A stretch of DNA of 64,000 bases, from NCBI GenBank assembly GCA_017871115.1, contig JAFCIZ010000001.1:4941501-5005500 (forward strand). The letters run 5' to 3'. How positions within the stretch are numbered: position 1 is the stretch's first letter; each line of letters starts with the position of its first letter. This document shows, piece after piece, positions 23,801-34,644 of this stretch. Origin of the DNA: Cunninghamella blakesleeana. Taxonomy: Eukaryota; Mucoromycota; Mucoromycetes; Mucorales; Cunninghamellaceae. The notes below the pieces were generated by a model. It made no database searches. It saw only the letters and a list, made by a program, of their open reading frames with translations, and had not been told where the DNA came from. The position numbers and the translations under genes were made by a program.

Positions 23801-25073
23801 TCAATTAGATATAATCAATAATAATACAATTATAGCAAGATCTTGTAGAACTCTAAAAGCTTATTTTATGGATCCAAATTACTCACCAAAGACAACTATA
23901 AATGACAACGATACTGAGCATTCATCTACCACTTATCCATACCATTCTTCGTTACCACCACCATCATCAACACCATCATCGCCACTCTCCTCTAATTCTT
24001 CACTACCCAATATTCACGCTTCTTTTACCTCTATGACTATTAAAAAAACAAAAGTGATTTATTTTAGAATTGGTACTTTATACCAACGTTCTGTATTATG
24101 TTATTTAACAAGATCGATCAAACATTCATTGCTTAAACAACGTAAATCACATTATTACTTAACAATCATGTCATTCAAACCAACTCACCATTCTATCTTC
24201 AAAAAAGAAAAGGTAAAATATATAATAGATTACCAAATAAACAACTTAATCAAATATAATTGCACCATTGATTTGTTAAATTATATATTTATGTATTTCA
24301 TTATTATCTGTCTTAGATCATTCCATTACAATTAGAAGATGCTGTTTCTTTCGATATTTATAATAATAATATATACATAAGATCCTTATATCATGGTATT
24401 GAATGTATTGACGTAAAAACAAATCAATCAACTTTATTAAATATGAATCAGCATTACGACCCTTCTTCTTCATCATCATCATCATCACTATCTTCTTCTT
24501 CTATATCGTCATCATCATTATCTTTGCCACTATCATTGGACCTCCAACAACAACCAATCAACCATTACACCAGTAATAATAATAATAATAATAGTAACAA
24601 TGACTATCAATCACAATGGATTGGATGTTTGCATATACCTAAAAACATTGACTACCATTCTTCATCATTAGCATTGTTATGCAATAGACAACAAGCTTAT
24701 ATGGTGAATATATCCACAATGACTTTATTTCCTGAAAAAGAATTTAATATACCTTTTGAATCAAATGTCAAATCCATTGCTATGATATATCCTTATTTAA
24801 TTTTATTTTCAACAAGTGTTATTGAAGTTCGACACATAGAAAATGTAAGTTTTAAAATAAACTATAAATACAAATATAATCTATATATATATTAATACAT
24901 ATTATATATTTTATTTCATCTTTATTCAGGGTGAATTGGTTCAAGTCATTCCTGCACAACATATTAGATGTGTTTATCTCTCTTCTTCTCAACAGGACCC
25001 TCCTATTATTCATTTTACTATGGTAAAACCAACGGATCATAACACATTAAGTGTTTATCAACTTGTACAATAA
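20806..25073 (+). CDS. Rho guanine nucleotide exchange factor (DH-PH-CNH), start uncertain
   Basis: Activates Rho GTPases, by analogy with Rom1/Rom2 the Rho1 cell-wall pathway. Secure exons: 20942-21064, 21159-21449, 21575-23570, 23695-24212, 24317-24844, 24930-25073 (1199 aa). A conserved fungal segment with CYSPTCPNK precedes the DH domain (about residues 160-350, RQSAIAELIQSELDYCRDLK; TRPTLRLPKYKLQLETI). A split PH domain with long Ser-rich insertions ends at QQRDQWMEWIQKAL. The CNH domain follows (HMIALGTEYGLWLASKADTE to the C-terminus). No in-frame ATG exists in exon 20942-21064, which is preceded by a TTTTAAG acceptor. The closest solution is a 15-base exon (20806-20820, MNLTN, then GTAAAT). 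Related proteins usually have a long N-terminus, so the 5' end may be elsewhere, or lost. Confidence 0.85.
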
Positions 25074-25370
25074 TTTTGCCATGTTTATATATAATGTAAA
25101 AATATATCAATTCTAATACTATTAATATACAATATACTACGTACTTTTTAAAAAACATAATACATATTTTATAATCATTTTCATCTATATCCTCATTTGG
25201 TTTAAGTTTTTATTTTTATTTTACCAAGAATTTTAATCTCAGTAAAACGTACAATTTTAAATTTTTCCTTTAAAATAGACCTAATTTATTTTCTTTCTCT
25301 TCTTTTCCTTCTTTTTCTTTTCTAATTCCATCTTTTATATATATATATATATATTAGTATCTATTTCTTT

Positions 25371-25687
25371 ATGTTCTTTTGTTTTACTTGTAAGCTTATT
25401 TTTATAAACATTTCCATATAATATAATAAGAAGAATAGTTTTGAAATACTCAATTGTATGTTTATTTTATTTTATTTTATTTTATAGTTGGATTAGAAAA
25501 TTTCAAACGAAAAAACCATCAACATGTTTGGACTTGCCCAAACTGTTCAGCGAAGGATGTCTATTTAGTAAAAAATAACAGCTGCTTCACCTTTTGCTTT
25601 ATACCTTTAATTCCTTGCGGAGGCACTAAGCAGTTATATGAATGTTTTACTTGTGGTCGTGTTAATGTCTATCAACCTCCTTATTAA
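25371..25687 (+). CDS. Small zinc-ribbon protein
   Basis: Two exons, 25371-25389 and 25488-25687, 72 aa. The 19-base first exon encodes MFFCFT and ends inside a codon; GTAAGC..TTATAG joins to give FGLENF. This restores the hydrophobic N-terminus typical of these small proteins. Cysteines are arranged CPNC near residue 28, then CFTFCFIPLIPCG, then CFTCG, a zinc ribbon of the short fungal zinc_ribbon_15 type. The Phe/Ile/Pro-rich stretch between the knuckles is also typical of the family. Function unknown. Confidence 0.78.
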
Positions 25688-27111
25688 ATCTCACTTCTCA
25701 TCTTTTACTTATTGTTATTATTACTATTATTATTTTATGAATATCATTCTATTATTCTTTACTTTATATTAATTATTTATTATTATTTGTTACATTTTTC
25801 TTACCTCTTTTTTAATACTATTAATACCTATTATTTACTATTCTACTTTTTTTAAGGTCAATAAAAAATGAAAATATAATTTTGTATTATTTGGATTTGC
25901 TACTTAAAATAACTCACATTAACCAAAAAGTAAAAACCATATCAAACTCCGGTAGTTTTTTATATCTATGCATAACCTTTTTCGTATATAAATAATAGAG
26001 AGAGATAAAAAACTGCTTTTACAAGTAAAACAAGCTTCGAAAAGGAAAATACATGAAATTTAAAGTACACAGTATTTCGTTTTGATAAAAATCAAAATTG
26101 AAAATATAAAAGTTAAATGGAGGCATAAAATAAGTGAAATAAAATACGTCTATAGCGTAAAAAAAGGAACGAACGATAAATTAACTGAAGACTTGATGCT
26201 TTTATTAGTATTAATAAAAGCAATTATATTTTTTTTTCAATCATAAAATCATTCAGTTACACACTTTTCTATTTTGTAAACTAGGTTTATAAGTAAATTT
26301 ATTTTGAATCAAAGTTTTTTTAGCAGTATATCCTGTTAAAGTAGTATAACACTCAATCATAGTATCAATTATCATCTTCTTTGTACTGACTGAGCAAGTG
26401 CTTTAACATGACCGATCAAAAAGATAAAATATGATTATATTAACACTTTATTATAAACTAATTGTATGTGTAGAAAGAAATAGTAGAGGGAAATTAAGAT
26501 GGCTAGAATTTAAGCTTTTTTTTTAGCAAATTTCATTTATATTAATTTTATTTTTAAATAGAAAAAGATAAAAAGAAGGAAAGAAAAATTGAAGCTTTTG
26601 AAGATATTAGATCTTTATTTTAAAAAATATATAAATTGTCCTTCTTTTTTAAATAAAAATAATCCAAAGTTTAAAATTCTGCCAATAAAATTTATTAAGG
26701 CATATAGATTTTTTCTTATACAGTAAGAATTAAATAGAAAAAAAAAGACGTTCATAATGCTATAAAGCATATTTTTCCGTTTTTGGGGACAGGATTCATG
26801 ATCCGATTACTTTTTTTTTTTTTATCAATAGAATGATAATATATATTGCTGATTCATAAAGTATTCAATTCTTATTTTATTGTTATTTTACATTTAACGT
26901 AAAAATAAAAAAACCATATATTTTATATACAATATAAATATAAAGATGATATGGTGGCTAAACAATTTCCCTTTTCGGCGGAAACTTACAAACAAAAAAG
27001 GGAGGCCAAAAAAAGATCTTTAATAATTTTTCTCACAATTTTTTTTTTTTCTTTCTTTTTTTTTTTTTTTTTTACTATTATTATTATTGAAAAATAAATA
27101 CTATATAATAC
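25688..27111. other. Intergenic stretch before the 2-oxodicarboxylate carrier gene
   Basis: Mostly AT-rich without open frames. A coding-like minus-strand fragment (26253-26405) is listed separately. T-runs at 27042-27074 probably belong to the carrier promoter. Confidence 0.5.
26253..26405 (-). other. Coding-like minus-strand fragment
   Basis: One minus-strand frame reads STKKMIIDTMIECYTTLTGY and continues through AKKTLIQNKFTYKPSLQNRK to a TGA at 26253. The composition is protein-like and unlike the surrounding A/T runs. An ATG (26375-26373) would give 40 aa. The frame is closed upstream by a TAA near 26405. It may be a last exon, a gene relic or a very small gene. No family recognised. Confidence 0.3.
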
Positions 27112-28313
27112 ATGTCTAACTCCCAAGAACAACCATTACCTTTTGGTTTACAATTAACTGCTGGGGGTATTAGTGGTGTATTCGAGATCCTGGCCTTGTA
27201 TCCTTTAGATGGTAAGTCAGATAAAATAAAATAGAAAGAAAGAAAGGAAGATAGTCAGTAGCATACTTTCATATTCTTCATTTATATATCAATATTTTTC
27301 TATTTTATTTTTATTTTAGTTGTTAAAACTAGAGCACAATTAAGTACAGGAAGCAATGTAGGGGTGATTTCTAGTTTTAAAAATATTATGAAACAAGAAG
27401 GTATATCGACGTTTTATAGAGGAATAGGGTTCCCATTATGTATAGAAGCACCTAAACGCGCTATTACGTTTGCAACCAATGAACAATTTACAGTATTATA
27501 TCAACGTTACTTGGGATTAAAAAATGATAAGATACCTACTTTAGCTATGGCCACTGGATTCAGTTCTGGTTTTACCGAAGCCGTAGTCATTACCCCTTTT
27601 GAATTGGTGAAAGTTAGATTACAAGATAGACTTAATGTAAAATATAAAGATAATAGAGTACATGAACACATAAATGGATAAATGAGAAGGCTCAAAAGTT
27701 TTATTATTATTATTATTATTATTATTATAGGCCGATAAATACAAAAATGCCTATGATGCTTTAAAAAAAATAGCAAAACAAGAAGGGATTTTATCACTTT
27801 ATAATGGATTAGAAGCAACAATTTGGCGTCATGGGTTATGGAACATGTGTTTCTTTGGAAGCATTTTTAAGGTTAAAGAATTATTACCTAAAGCAACTAC
27901 CAAAAATGAACAATTAAGAAATAGTTTTATTGCAGGAACAATTGCAGGTAAGAAAAAAAGGAAAAAGCACATAATCAATGATGATGATGAAAACAGCGAT
28001 TTTATTTACTTTTTGTTGCTTTTGTTTTTTTATTAATTTATTTTATAAAGGTACTTTTGGTACTATGGTAAATATCCCTACTGATGTTGTCAAATCTAGA
28101 GTTCAGGGACACATCGTTGGCCCAAGAAAATATAATTGGACATTCCCTGCCGTTTATGCCATTGGAAAACAAGAAGGCATTCAAAGCTTATATAGAGGCT
28201 TTGTTCCCAAAGTATTAAGACTTTCTATAGGTGGTGGTTTGATTTTAATTATTTATGAAAATATGTCTGATTGGATGAGACACCATTATTTACCAGTGCA
28301 TCATGTTTTATAA
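27112..28313 (+). CDS. ODC1: Mitochondrial 2-oxodicarboxylate carrier (SLC25, Odc1/Odc2-like)
   Basis: Inner-membrane antiporter for 2-oxoadipate and 2-oxoglutarate. Four exons: 27112-27211, 27320-27636, 27731-27947, 28051-28313, 298 aa, the normal length of the family. Three repeats each carry the PX[DE]XX[KR] signature: YPLDVVKTR, TPFELVKVR and IPTDVVKSR. The first repeat starts PFGLQLTAGGISGVFEILAL, close to Odc/SLC25A21, and GTFGTMVNIPTDVVKSRVQG is typical of the same subfamily. Assignment to Odc rather than another oxoacid carrier rests on these segments; citrate or oxoglutarate carriers remain possible. Links to lysine degradation and glutamate supply are family knowledge. Confidence 0.85.
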
Positions 28314-29296
28314 ATTGTAAATAGAATGCATGTATATATATATATTTACACGTAGATAAACTTTTTTTATATATTTTATATTTTTGTATAATAAAATAAA
28401 ACTGATCATTTACTGTTTTTTAAATTTATATTACATTTTAATATCATTTTATATATAATAATAATAATAATAATAATATACATATTATCTATATATAAAT
28501 ATAAATATATATATATATGTATATAAACAATAATTACAAGTACATTTTTAATTAAGGTTGATGAGTTTTAATTTGAAATATTGAAATACTTTTTAAAATA
28601 AAAAAAAGAGGATAATGCACATGGATTTAATATTTCAAAATAGATATGATACCTTATATATATATTAAACAGCCACTTTATGTGAATAAAAATCCTTAGT
28701 TTCATCCTCAGGCTAATTAAAAAATAATCGTAAAAACACTCCTTGTATAAATGTATATTATAAGAAAAGGTTGGCTCTCTTTTTATATTATAATATGATA
28801 TAATATAGTATTATTATTGCTATTATTATTGCTATTATATTTATAGTATTAAACAGAGTGATTTTATAGAAGGTGACATAAAGTACTTTATTTTTTATAT
28901 AACTATTTATTTGATTAATAAAATAGAATATTAAGAAATTATTATTATTTAAACTTGAAGAGTAATAATAAATTTGAGTTTTAATAAGATAATTATTGTC
29001 AGAAATGTAACCTGAAATTGATATAAAAATATCACTAAACCATATATGTATGATTTATTTTGGTTTATTTTGGTAAATATATCAGATCTACCTATGTGTC
29101 TATATATATATATATAAATATATATATAAATATATATATTTTTATGTAAATAAAATGAGGCTCCTCATTTTTTTTTTTATATCTTCGTAGTTTTTTAACT
29201 TTATTTTCATTTTCTTTCTTTCTTTCTTTCTTTCTTTTTTCCTTCTTCTTCCCTATATTAATAAATATAGTGTATATATATTATTAATTAAAATAA
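28314..29296. other. Intergenic, carrier to secreted orphan
   Basis: AT-rich; (AAT) repeat at 28458-28478, TA repeats, and a TTTC repeat at about 29211-29238 in the likely promoter of the next gene. No other gene supported. Confidence 0.5.
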
Positions 29297-30148
29297 ATGT
29301 TAATATCGAAAAAGATCATCTTCTTATTATTTACTTTGTTATATAACATATGTATTAAAGCTATACCCATATCTGCATCCTTATCAACACCATCAACATT
29401 ATCCAGCGATACTTTAATAACAGCTCATTTTAGTGAAGAACAAAAAGCAAAACTTATCGATAATTTAACTTCATCGGTTGCCTATCATATCACTTTTGAT
29501 CATATCGATCGAATTATATACCAATTATCCCAACATACGGCTAATATACTTCAATCGTCAATGAAAATAGAGTGGGATGAATCGAAAAATGATTCATCTA
29601 TACCAATAGACATGACTATTTTAATTGACCAACTTCAAGGAGCTGTTGTTTGTAAGTAGTTTTTTTTAAAAAAAAAATATAATCCATTCTTTTTAAAACT
29701 TAAATCCTATTTTTTTTTTTTTTTATCATTAGCATTTATAGAAGATAAACTACCAACAATTTGGAATAAATATTTAAAATTAGATTTAAATACATATATT
29801 CGACAACAATTAATTGAATGTAGTCAATCATCCTATACTTTATGTTTAGATCAATATATTATAAATCAATATTTACATCAACAATTCAATATTACTTGGG
29901 AACAAATATTTAATCAAGAATTACCTTTTTTATTAGAAGCTGTACATAAACAAGTAAATGGAATTTTATTACAATTATTAAATAATGAAAACCATAATCA
30001 TCAACAACAATATTTTAAACTAACTTGGCAATTAAATCAGGATCAATTAAAGTTATTTAAATACCGACAATACTATAATGATGAACTACACCACCATCCT
30101 TCCTTATATAAATCCATGTTGCAAACTATTTTATCATCATCTACTTGA
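29297..30148 (+). CDS. Putative secreted protein, unknown
   Basis: Two exons, 29297-29651 and 29733-30148, 256 aa; the split codon joins as VVSFIEDKLP. A clear signal peptide (MLISKKIIFLLFTLLYNICI) is followed by a Ser/Thr-rich spacer. The rest is predicted helical and amphipathic, with NLT and NIT glycosylation sequons (for example DNLTSSVAYH) and two cysteines in CSQSSYTLC that could pair. No family recognised. Export to the ER, cell surface or medium is inferred from the signal peptide only. Confidence 0.65.
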
Positions 30149-30186
<38 letters not shown>

Positions 30187-30422
30187 CATTGTTATGTTTT
30201 TTTTTTATTTAATTATTTTAAAATACATATATTATCATTTATATGTTATATACATCACTATACCCAAATAAATAAGTAAATATATATATATATATATATA
30301 TATATAGATATGAATGAATTATATTAAATAATAATAATAAAAATAATAATAATAATAATAAACATTTTGTAATAAATTTATACAATCTAATATTAAAAAA
30401 GGATGATCTAAATATTCTATGA

Positions 30423-30482
<60 letters not shown>

Positions 30483-30567
30483 TATTGAAGAGAAAGAGAG
30501 AGGGAAATATACAAAAGGAAAAAAAATGAAAAAAAAGAGTGGGGTAAAAATAGTATTATTATTATTA
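30149..30567. repeat. TA and TATG microsatellite cluster between convergent genes
   Basis: Three (TA)n tracts at about 30149-30186, 30280-30306 and 30429-30454, the last running into a (TATG)n tract to 30483. They lie in the shared 3' space of the secreted orphan and the PPR gene. Cruciform-prone and likely length-variable. Confidence 0.8.
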
Positions 30568-33501
30568 TTATAAAGAGGAAGAAGAAGATGGTGAAGATGA
30601 AGTATTTATAGCAGAAGAAAAATGATCATAAAGACCATATTCTTTTAATCTTTTTTCCAATAAAGGATCAATATGAATGTTATTTTCTTTTACCATACCC
30701 ATCCAATACTGTATACTTTTTCCATTATCTTTCTTTTTCTTTTTTATATCCATTAAATGATCCAATACCATAGTATACATTTTTGTAGGAGGATGTTGTA
30801 AACCCATATCATGACAATAATCTTTCATAATAGTTTTCATTTTTTGATACCTTCCTTTTTGAATCCACATGATCATTAGTTGTTCATACGTTGCCGTAGA
30901 AGGTCGCCAACCTTTAGATCGCATTTGTTGATACACTGTCTGTGCTAAATGAGCATGTTTTGGATATTTTGTTAATTGATCTAATAAAATTTTATAAGTC
31001 ATACTATTGGCTAAAATAGGTTGTGAGGAGGATGATAAGATGGTTGGAAACAGGTTCTCTCGTTGGTTGGATAAAAATAACTGTGTTGCTAGTAATACAT
31101 TTTTTTCTTTTTCATTATGATTATTGTTAGATGACGATTTTGGGTGAATTAGTTTTGTTAATTTCATATTATTTAACCATATGTGATCCTCTCTTGTTGC
31201 TTTTGCATCATTTAATAATTGATGAAACAGTTCCATTTCCATTGGCCCACCATCTCCTTTATAAATTGTTAATAATGTTCTTAAAGTGGTTTTATTTGGC
31301 GATATCCCTCTATCTGACATTTGACGCAAAATATCCAATACACTGCTTGCTATTGGTTCATTCCCTTTTTCTTCTAAAGTTGTTGCGAGTAATAATAAGT
31401 TATAATCTACTACATCCACTCCCGATTTATTTCTATTTTCTTCAAAAGAAGAATTTTGTTGTTGATGTTGCTGTGATGGTTGTAATGATTGCTGCTGATC
31501 ATTTTGGGCATTAAAAGTTGATTGATTTAAATGTTCAAAGACTGCTTTGGCCGAAGGTATTTGTTTGGCTTTCATATAAGTCGACATTAATGAAGTTAAA
31601 GAATGATGATGTAAATCATTTAATCCGACTGCTCTTTGTATGGAAACTACTTTTTGAAATAATTCAAGGTCCCCTGTTTGTGAACATAATGAATAAATAA
31701 TATTAAAAAAGCGATTGGTATGTAAAGTTGATGTAGTGGATTGATAAATATGTGACTGACGAAGAGCATCATGAACTATTTGTTGTGCATATTGGTAGTG
31801 TTTGGTACGAATGAAGGTTTGAATAATACGGGTATATAACTTTAGATCCAAACTTAAAGGTGACGTTTTCATCATATATTGGTAAAGCCTATACATATCC
31901 ATTTGATATTTTGCTTTACTTGATTTAATTAATAATATTTTGGTTTGCTGTATTGGAAAAAGCATTTCTTTTTGAAGACTATCGCCATTATCATCATTAC
32001 CAGTAGCACTATTACCATTACCAATACTATTATTTAAATCATCTTGGTCACTACCTTCTTTGTATATTAAATCAAAATATAAATCCAATGCACCTCTTAA
32101 ATTATCTTTGGCCATATAAGCTTCAACCAATTGTCTACCAATTACTTTTTTGCCATGATGATGATGATAAGCAGCAGCATCATTTAATAAATCATGAGCC
32201 CAATCGAAACGCTCTAAATTAATACACTGCTGTACAAGTTGTAATAATCCGGCTGTAGGTTGATTTTCTAAGGTAGTTTCGTTATTGTTGTTGTTGTTGT
32301 TGCTACTATCATTATATTTTTTATAAAACTGACACTGATCCCTATATAGCTGTCTTGCATCACAATAATTAAATTCATTGTTGTCAGGTTTGCTTAATAA
32401 TATTAACATTTTTTCCAATCCAACTGAGATACATTGTAAAGGATCCGTTATCGTTTCATCACCTGATAAAGGTAACGAAGCCAACCAATGAGGGGAATAA
32501 GTCGAAATGATTGAAGCAGCTTGGATAGTATGATTTCTTGATAAATAACCCAACATAAAATAACCTATAATCAAATCATGATCTAAAGAGTCACTTACCA
32601 TTAAAGAAGTGGAAGCAGCAGCCGATTGTTGCTGTTGTTGTTTAAATTTTTCAAAATATGAATGACATAATTTCATCGTTTTCTTTGTGATAGGTTGGTC
32701 TTGATCTTGATATCTACAAGTTGTTGTCAAAAAACCAACCATGGTACGGTACATTTTTGGAGTAGGATCAAATAATATATTCTTCTCCATTAAATCTAAA
32801 GCAAGGTCTAATTCACCATTTTCTTTATAGCAGTTTAATAACCATTCTGCATGAAGTGTAGTAAAATGATGAGGGGTATGGTATTGAATATCTTGTAATA
32901 TATGTTGAGCATTAATATTTAAAACGATAAAAGAAGGATGAAAAATAGTTGGTTTAATGATATGATATAAATTGGTTAATTGATTTACAGTTAATTGATG
33001 CCATAATTTTGGTTGTCGCCGAATGGATTCATATAGTTTTATTAATCTTTTTCTATGGTTTCTTCTTTTAGTAATATGGTTATTTCTTTTGTTTCCTTTT
33101 AATTTTGTTGTTCCTGTTGTTCCTGTTGTTGCTGTTGTCGTTGCTGCTGTTGTTGTCGTTGTTGAAGACAACTGTGATAATAAATTATTTAATTCGCATA
33201 GTTCAGAGCTATCTATTTCTGGTGTAGAGGGTAGTAGTACATTTAAATATCTTTTTTGTAACTGACAAGGTGATGATGTACCTATCGAAGAAAGTATATA
33301 TTTTTGATTTATATGACTCGTTAATCTTGTTGTTGTTACTGGTGTAGCATGTGTTGATAAATGACGTGTTGATTTATTATATATATATTTATTTTTTGCT
33401 AAACAAGTTCGACATAATACTCGCGATGCATTGATCAGTTGCCTAGATCGCAATACCCCTTGAAGTAAGAGGAATGACATTAAAAGGGGGAAAAAAAACA
33501 A
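30568..33501 (-). CDS. Mitochondrial pentatricopeptide repeat (PPR) protein
   Basis: Single exon, 977 aa from the first ATG; a second ATG 21 bases in (33480) starts MSFLLLQGVLRSRQLINASR, a better mitochondrial presequence (Arg/Leu/Ser-rich, no acidic residues), so that start is likely. Degenerate 35-residue helical hairpins follow: EWLLNCYKENGELDLALDLM, LVEAYMAKDNLRGALDLYFD, YNLLLLATTLEEKGNEPIAS, TYKILLDQLTKYPKHAHLAQ and TYEQLMIMWIQKGRYQKMKT. The spacing and the alternation with low-complexity loops (poly-N, poly-Q) fit fungal PPR proteins that bind mitochondrial RNA or act in translation. The exact ortholog is not identifiable by eye. Confidence 0.78.
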   Translation of the reverse strand: MFFFPLLMSFLLLQGVLRSRQLINASRVLCRTCLAKNKYIYNKSTRHLSTHATPVTTTRLTSHINQKYILSSIGTSSPCQLQKRYLNVLLPSTPEIDSSELCELNNLLSQLSSTTTTTAATTTATTGTTGTTKLKGNKRNNHITKRRNHRKRLIKLYESIRRQPKLWHQLTVNQLTNLYHIIKPTIFHPSFIVLNINAQHILQDIQYHTPHHFTTLHAEWLLNCYKENGELDLALDLMEKNILFDPTPKMYRTMVGFLTTTCRYQDQDQPITKKTMKLCHSYFEKFKQQQQQSAAASTSLMVSDSLDHDLIIGYFMLGYLSRNHTIQAASIISTYSPHWLASLPLSGDETITDPLQCISVGLEKMLILLSKPDNNEFNYCDARQLYRDQCQFYKKYNDSSNNNNNNNETTLENQPTAGLLQLVQQCINLERFDWAHDLLNDAAAYHHHHGKKVIGRQLVEAYMAKDNLRGALDLYFDLIYKEGSDQDDLNNSIGNGNSATGNDDNGDSLQKEMLFPIQQTKILLIKSSKAKYQMDMYRLYQYMMKTSPLSLDLKLYTRIIQTFIRTKHYQYAQQIVHDALRQSHIYQSTTSTLHTNRFFNIIYSLCSQTGDLELFQKVVSIQRAVGLNDLHHHSLTSLMSTYMKAKQIPSAKAVFEHLNQSTFNAQNDQQQSLQPSQQHQQQNSSFEENRNKSGVDVVDYNLLLLATTLEEKGNEPIASSVLDILRQMSDRGISPNKTTLRTLLTIYKGDGGPMEMELFHQLLNDAKATREDHIWLNNMKLTKLIHPKSSSNNNHNEKEKNVLLATQLFLSNQRENLFPTILSSSSQPILANSMTYKILLDQLTKYPKHAHLAQTVYQQMRSKGWRPSTATYEQLMIMWIQKGRYQKMKTIMKDYCHDMGLQHPPTKMYTMVLDHLMDIKKKKKDNGKSIQYWMGMVKENNIHIDPLLEKRLKEYGLYDHFSSAINTSSSPSSSSSL

Positions 33502-33875
33502 CTATGATCTTCGCCCAATAATAGATATAATAATAATAATAATAATAATAATTAAAAACTAAATAATTAAATTAAAAAAAATATACAGTAAGATAACAGA
33601 AAGCAATTATGGATGTATGAATATATATATGTACGTATATAGTATATATACGCTATTTCTTTTTTTTATGATTTTTTTACTTTGTTAAAAAAAAATAAAG
33701 AAATACAATAAAAAAAGAAAGAAAAAAAATAAGCGGACGTTGTTTTCTGTTTGTTTTTTTTTTTCATTAGTGGTTGAGCGATACCAGCGTCGGAATTTAA
33801 ATGCATTAAATTTTTTTAAAATTAATATATAATTCCTTTTGCTTTTTTTTTTTTTATTCTCTGGTTTATTTATTA
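33502..33875. promoter_or_regulatory. Bidirectional promoter region, PPR / G-patch genes
   Basis: 374 bases between divergent starts. Contains an AAT repeat (33527-33551), T/A runs and a GC-richer patch (about 33772-33795, GGTTGAGCGATACCAGCGTC) that stands out from the surroundings. Confidence 0.5.
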
Positions 33876-34598
33876 ATGAATTCCATTTCTTTTATCAAAA
33901 GTGAATCAGAAACCAGTCCATTTAATAACGACAATATAAAAAATAAAGAAAAAAAGGATAAAGATAACAATACCAAGCTAGGAATTGAAATAGCTCAACT
34001 TTACGATTCTATTATTTCAACACCTTCGTCGTCAATTATAACCGAGACAAAACTTAACTCATTCATAAAAAAAGCCAATAATGATCAAGAGTCAATAAAA
34101 AAGGAAGACATTTATTGTGATAAATGTGATATGATAATTAAAGATCCAGCTCATTTTCAAGGAACAGCTCATCTTGTTAGTAGTGAAAGGGAAATAGTAT
34201 CACCTACGCCACTATCAGCATCATTTTCAACAACAACTGGACAGCCAAATGATACATCATTACCTACCAATACAATTACTCGACTTGAAATGGAACATGG
34301 AAAAGATTTAGCTATACAATTAATGAAAAAATATGGATGGGAACAAGGAAAAGGGCTAGGAAAAAATAATCAAGGGTTGAAATATCCTGTTACGGCGACT
34401 TGGAAGCAGGATAGATTAGGCTTAGGACATCCAAATACAGTTAAAAAGAAGATTACAAATAAAGCCATTCTTCCATCCTCTTCCTCTAATTCCAACTCTA
34501 CGCAACAACAGCAACAGATAAAAGGAAAACAGTTAGCTGCTAATGCTAAAGCTGAATCTGAATTAAGGACAGCTATGTTGCATTATATGAATAATTAA
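33876..34598 (+). CDS. G-patch protein, GPANK1-like
   Basis: Single exon, 240 aa. A Cys-His cluster, CDKCDMIIKDPAHFQGTAH (about residues 82-100), looks like a small zinc finger. The G-patch at about residues 145-185 includes LMKKYGWEQGKGLGKNNQGL and then YPVTATWKQDRLGLG, matching GPANK1-type proteins in which the patch continues into a KRDRxGLG-like end. Ankyrin repeats of animal GPANK1 are absent. G-patch proteins often activate DEAH helicases; a role in RNA metabolism is inferred only. Confidence 0.8.
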   Translation: MNSISFIKSESETSPFNNDNIKNKEKKDKDNNTKLGIEIAQLYDSIISTPSSSIITETKLNSFIKKANNDQESIKKEDIYCDKCDMIIKDPAHFQGTAHLVSSEREIVSPTPLSASFSTTTGQPNDTSLPTNTITRLEMEHGKDLAIQLMKKYGWEQGKGLGKNNQGLKYPVTATWKQDRLGLGHPNTVKKKITNKAILPSSSSNSNSTQQQQQIKGKQLAANAKAESELRTAMLHYMNN

Positions 34599-34634
34599 TA
34601 ATACATTCTCTTTAAACATATAATATAACGTCAT

Positions 34635-34644
34635 ATCACGTGAC
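34635..34644. promoter_or_regulatory. Perfect TCACGTGA palindrome (E-box / Cbf1-type site)
   Basis: ATCACGTGAC fits the RTCACRTG consensus of Cbf1-type bHLH proteins, and ACGTCA lies just before it at 34628. It sits only about 40 bases after the G-patch stop codon, so its target is unclear. One such site in 64 kb may be chance. Confidence 0.3.
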
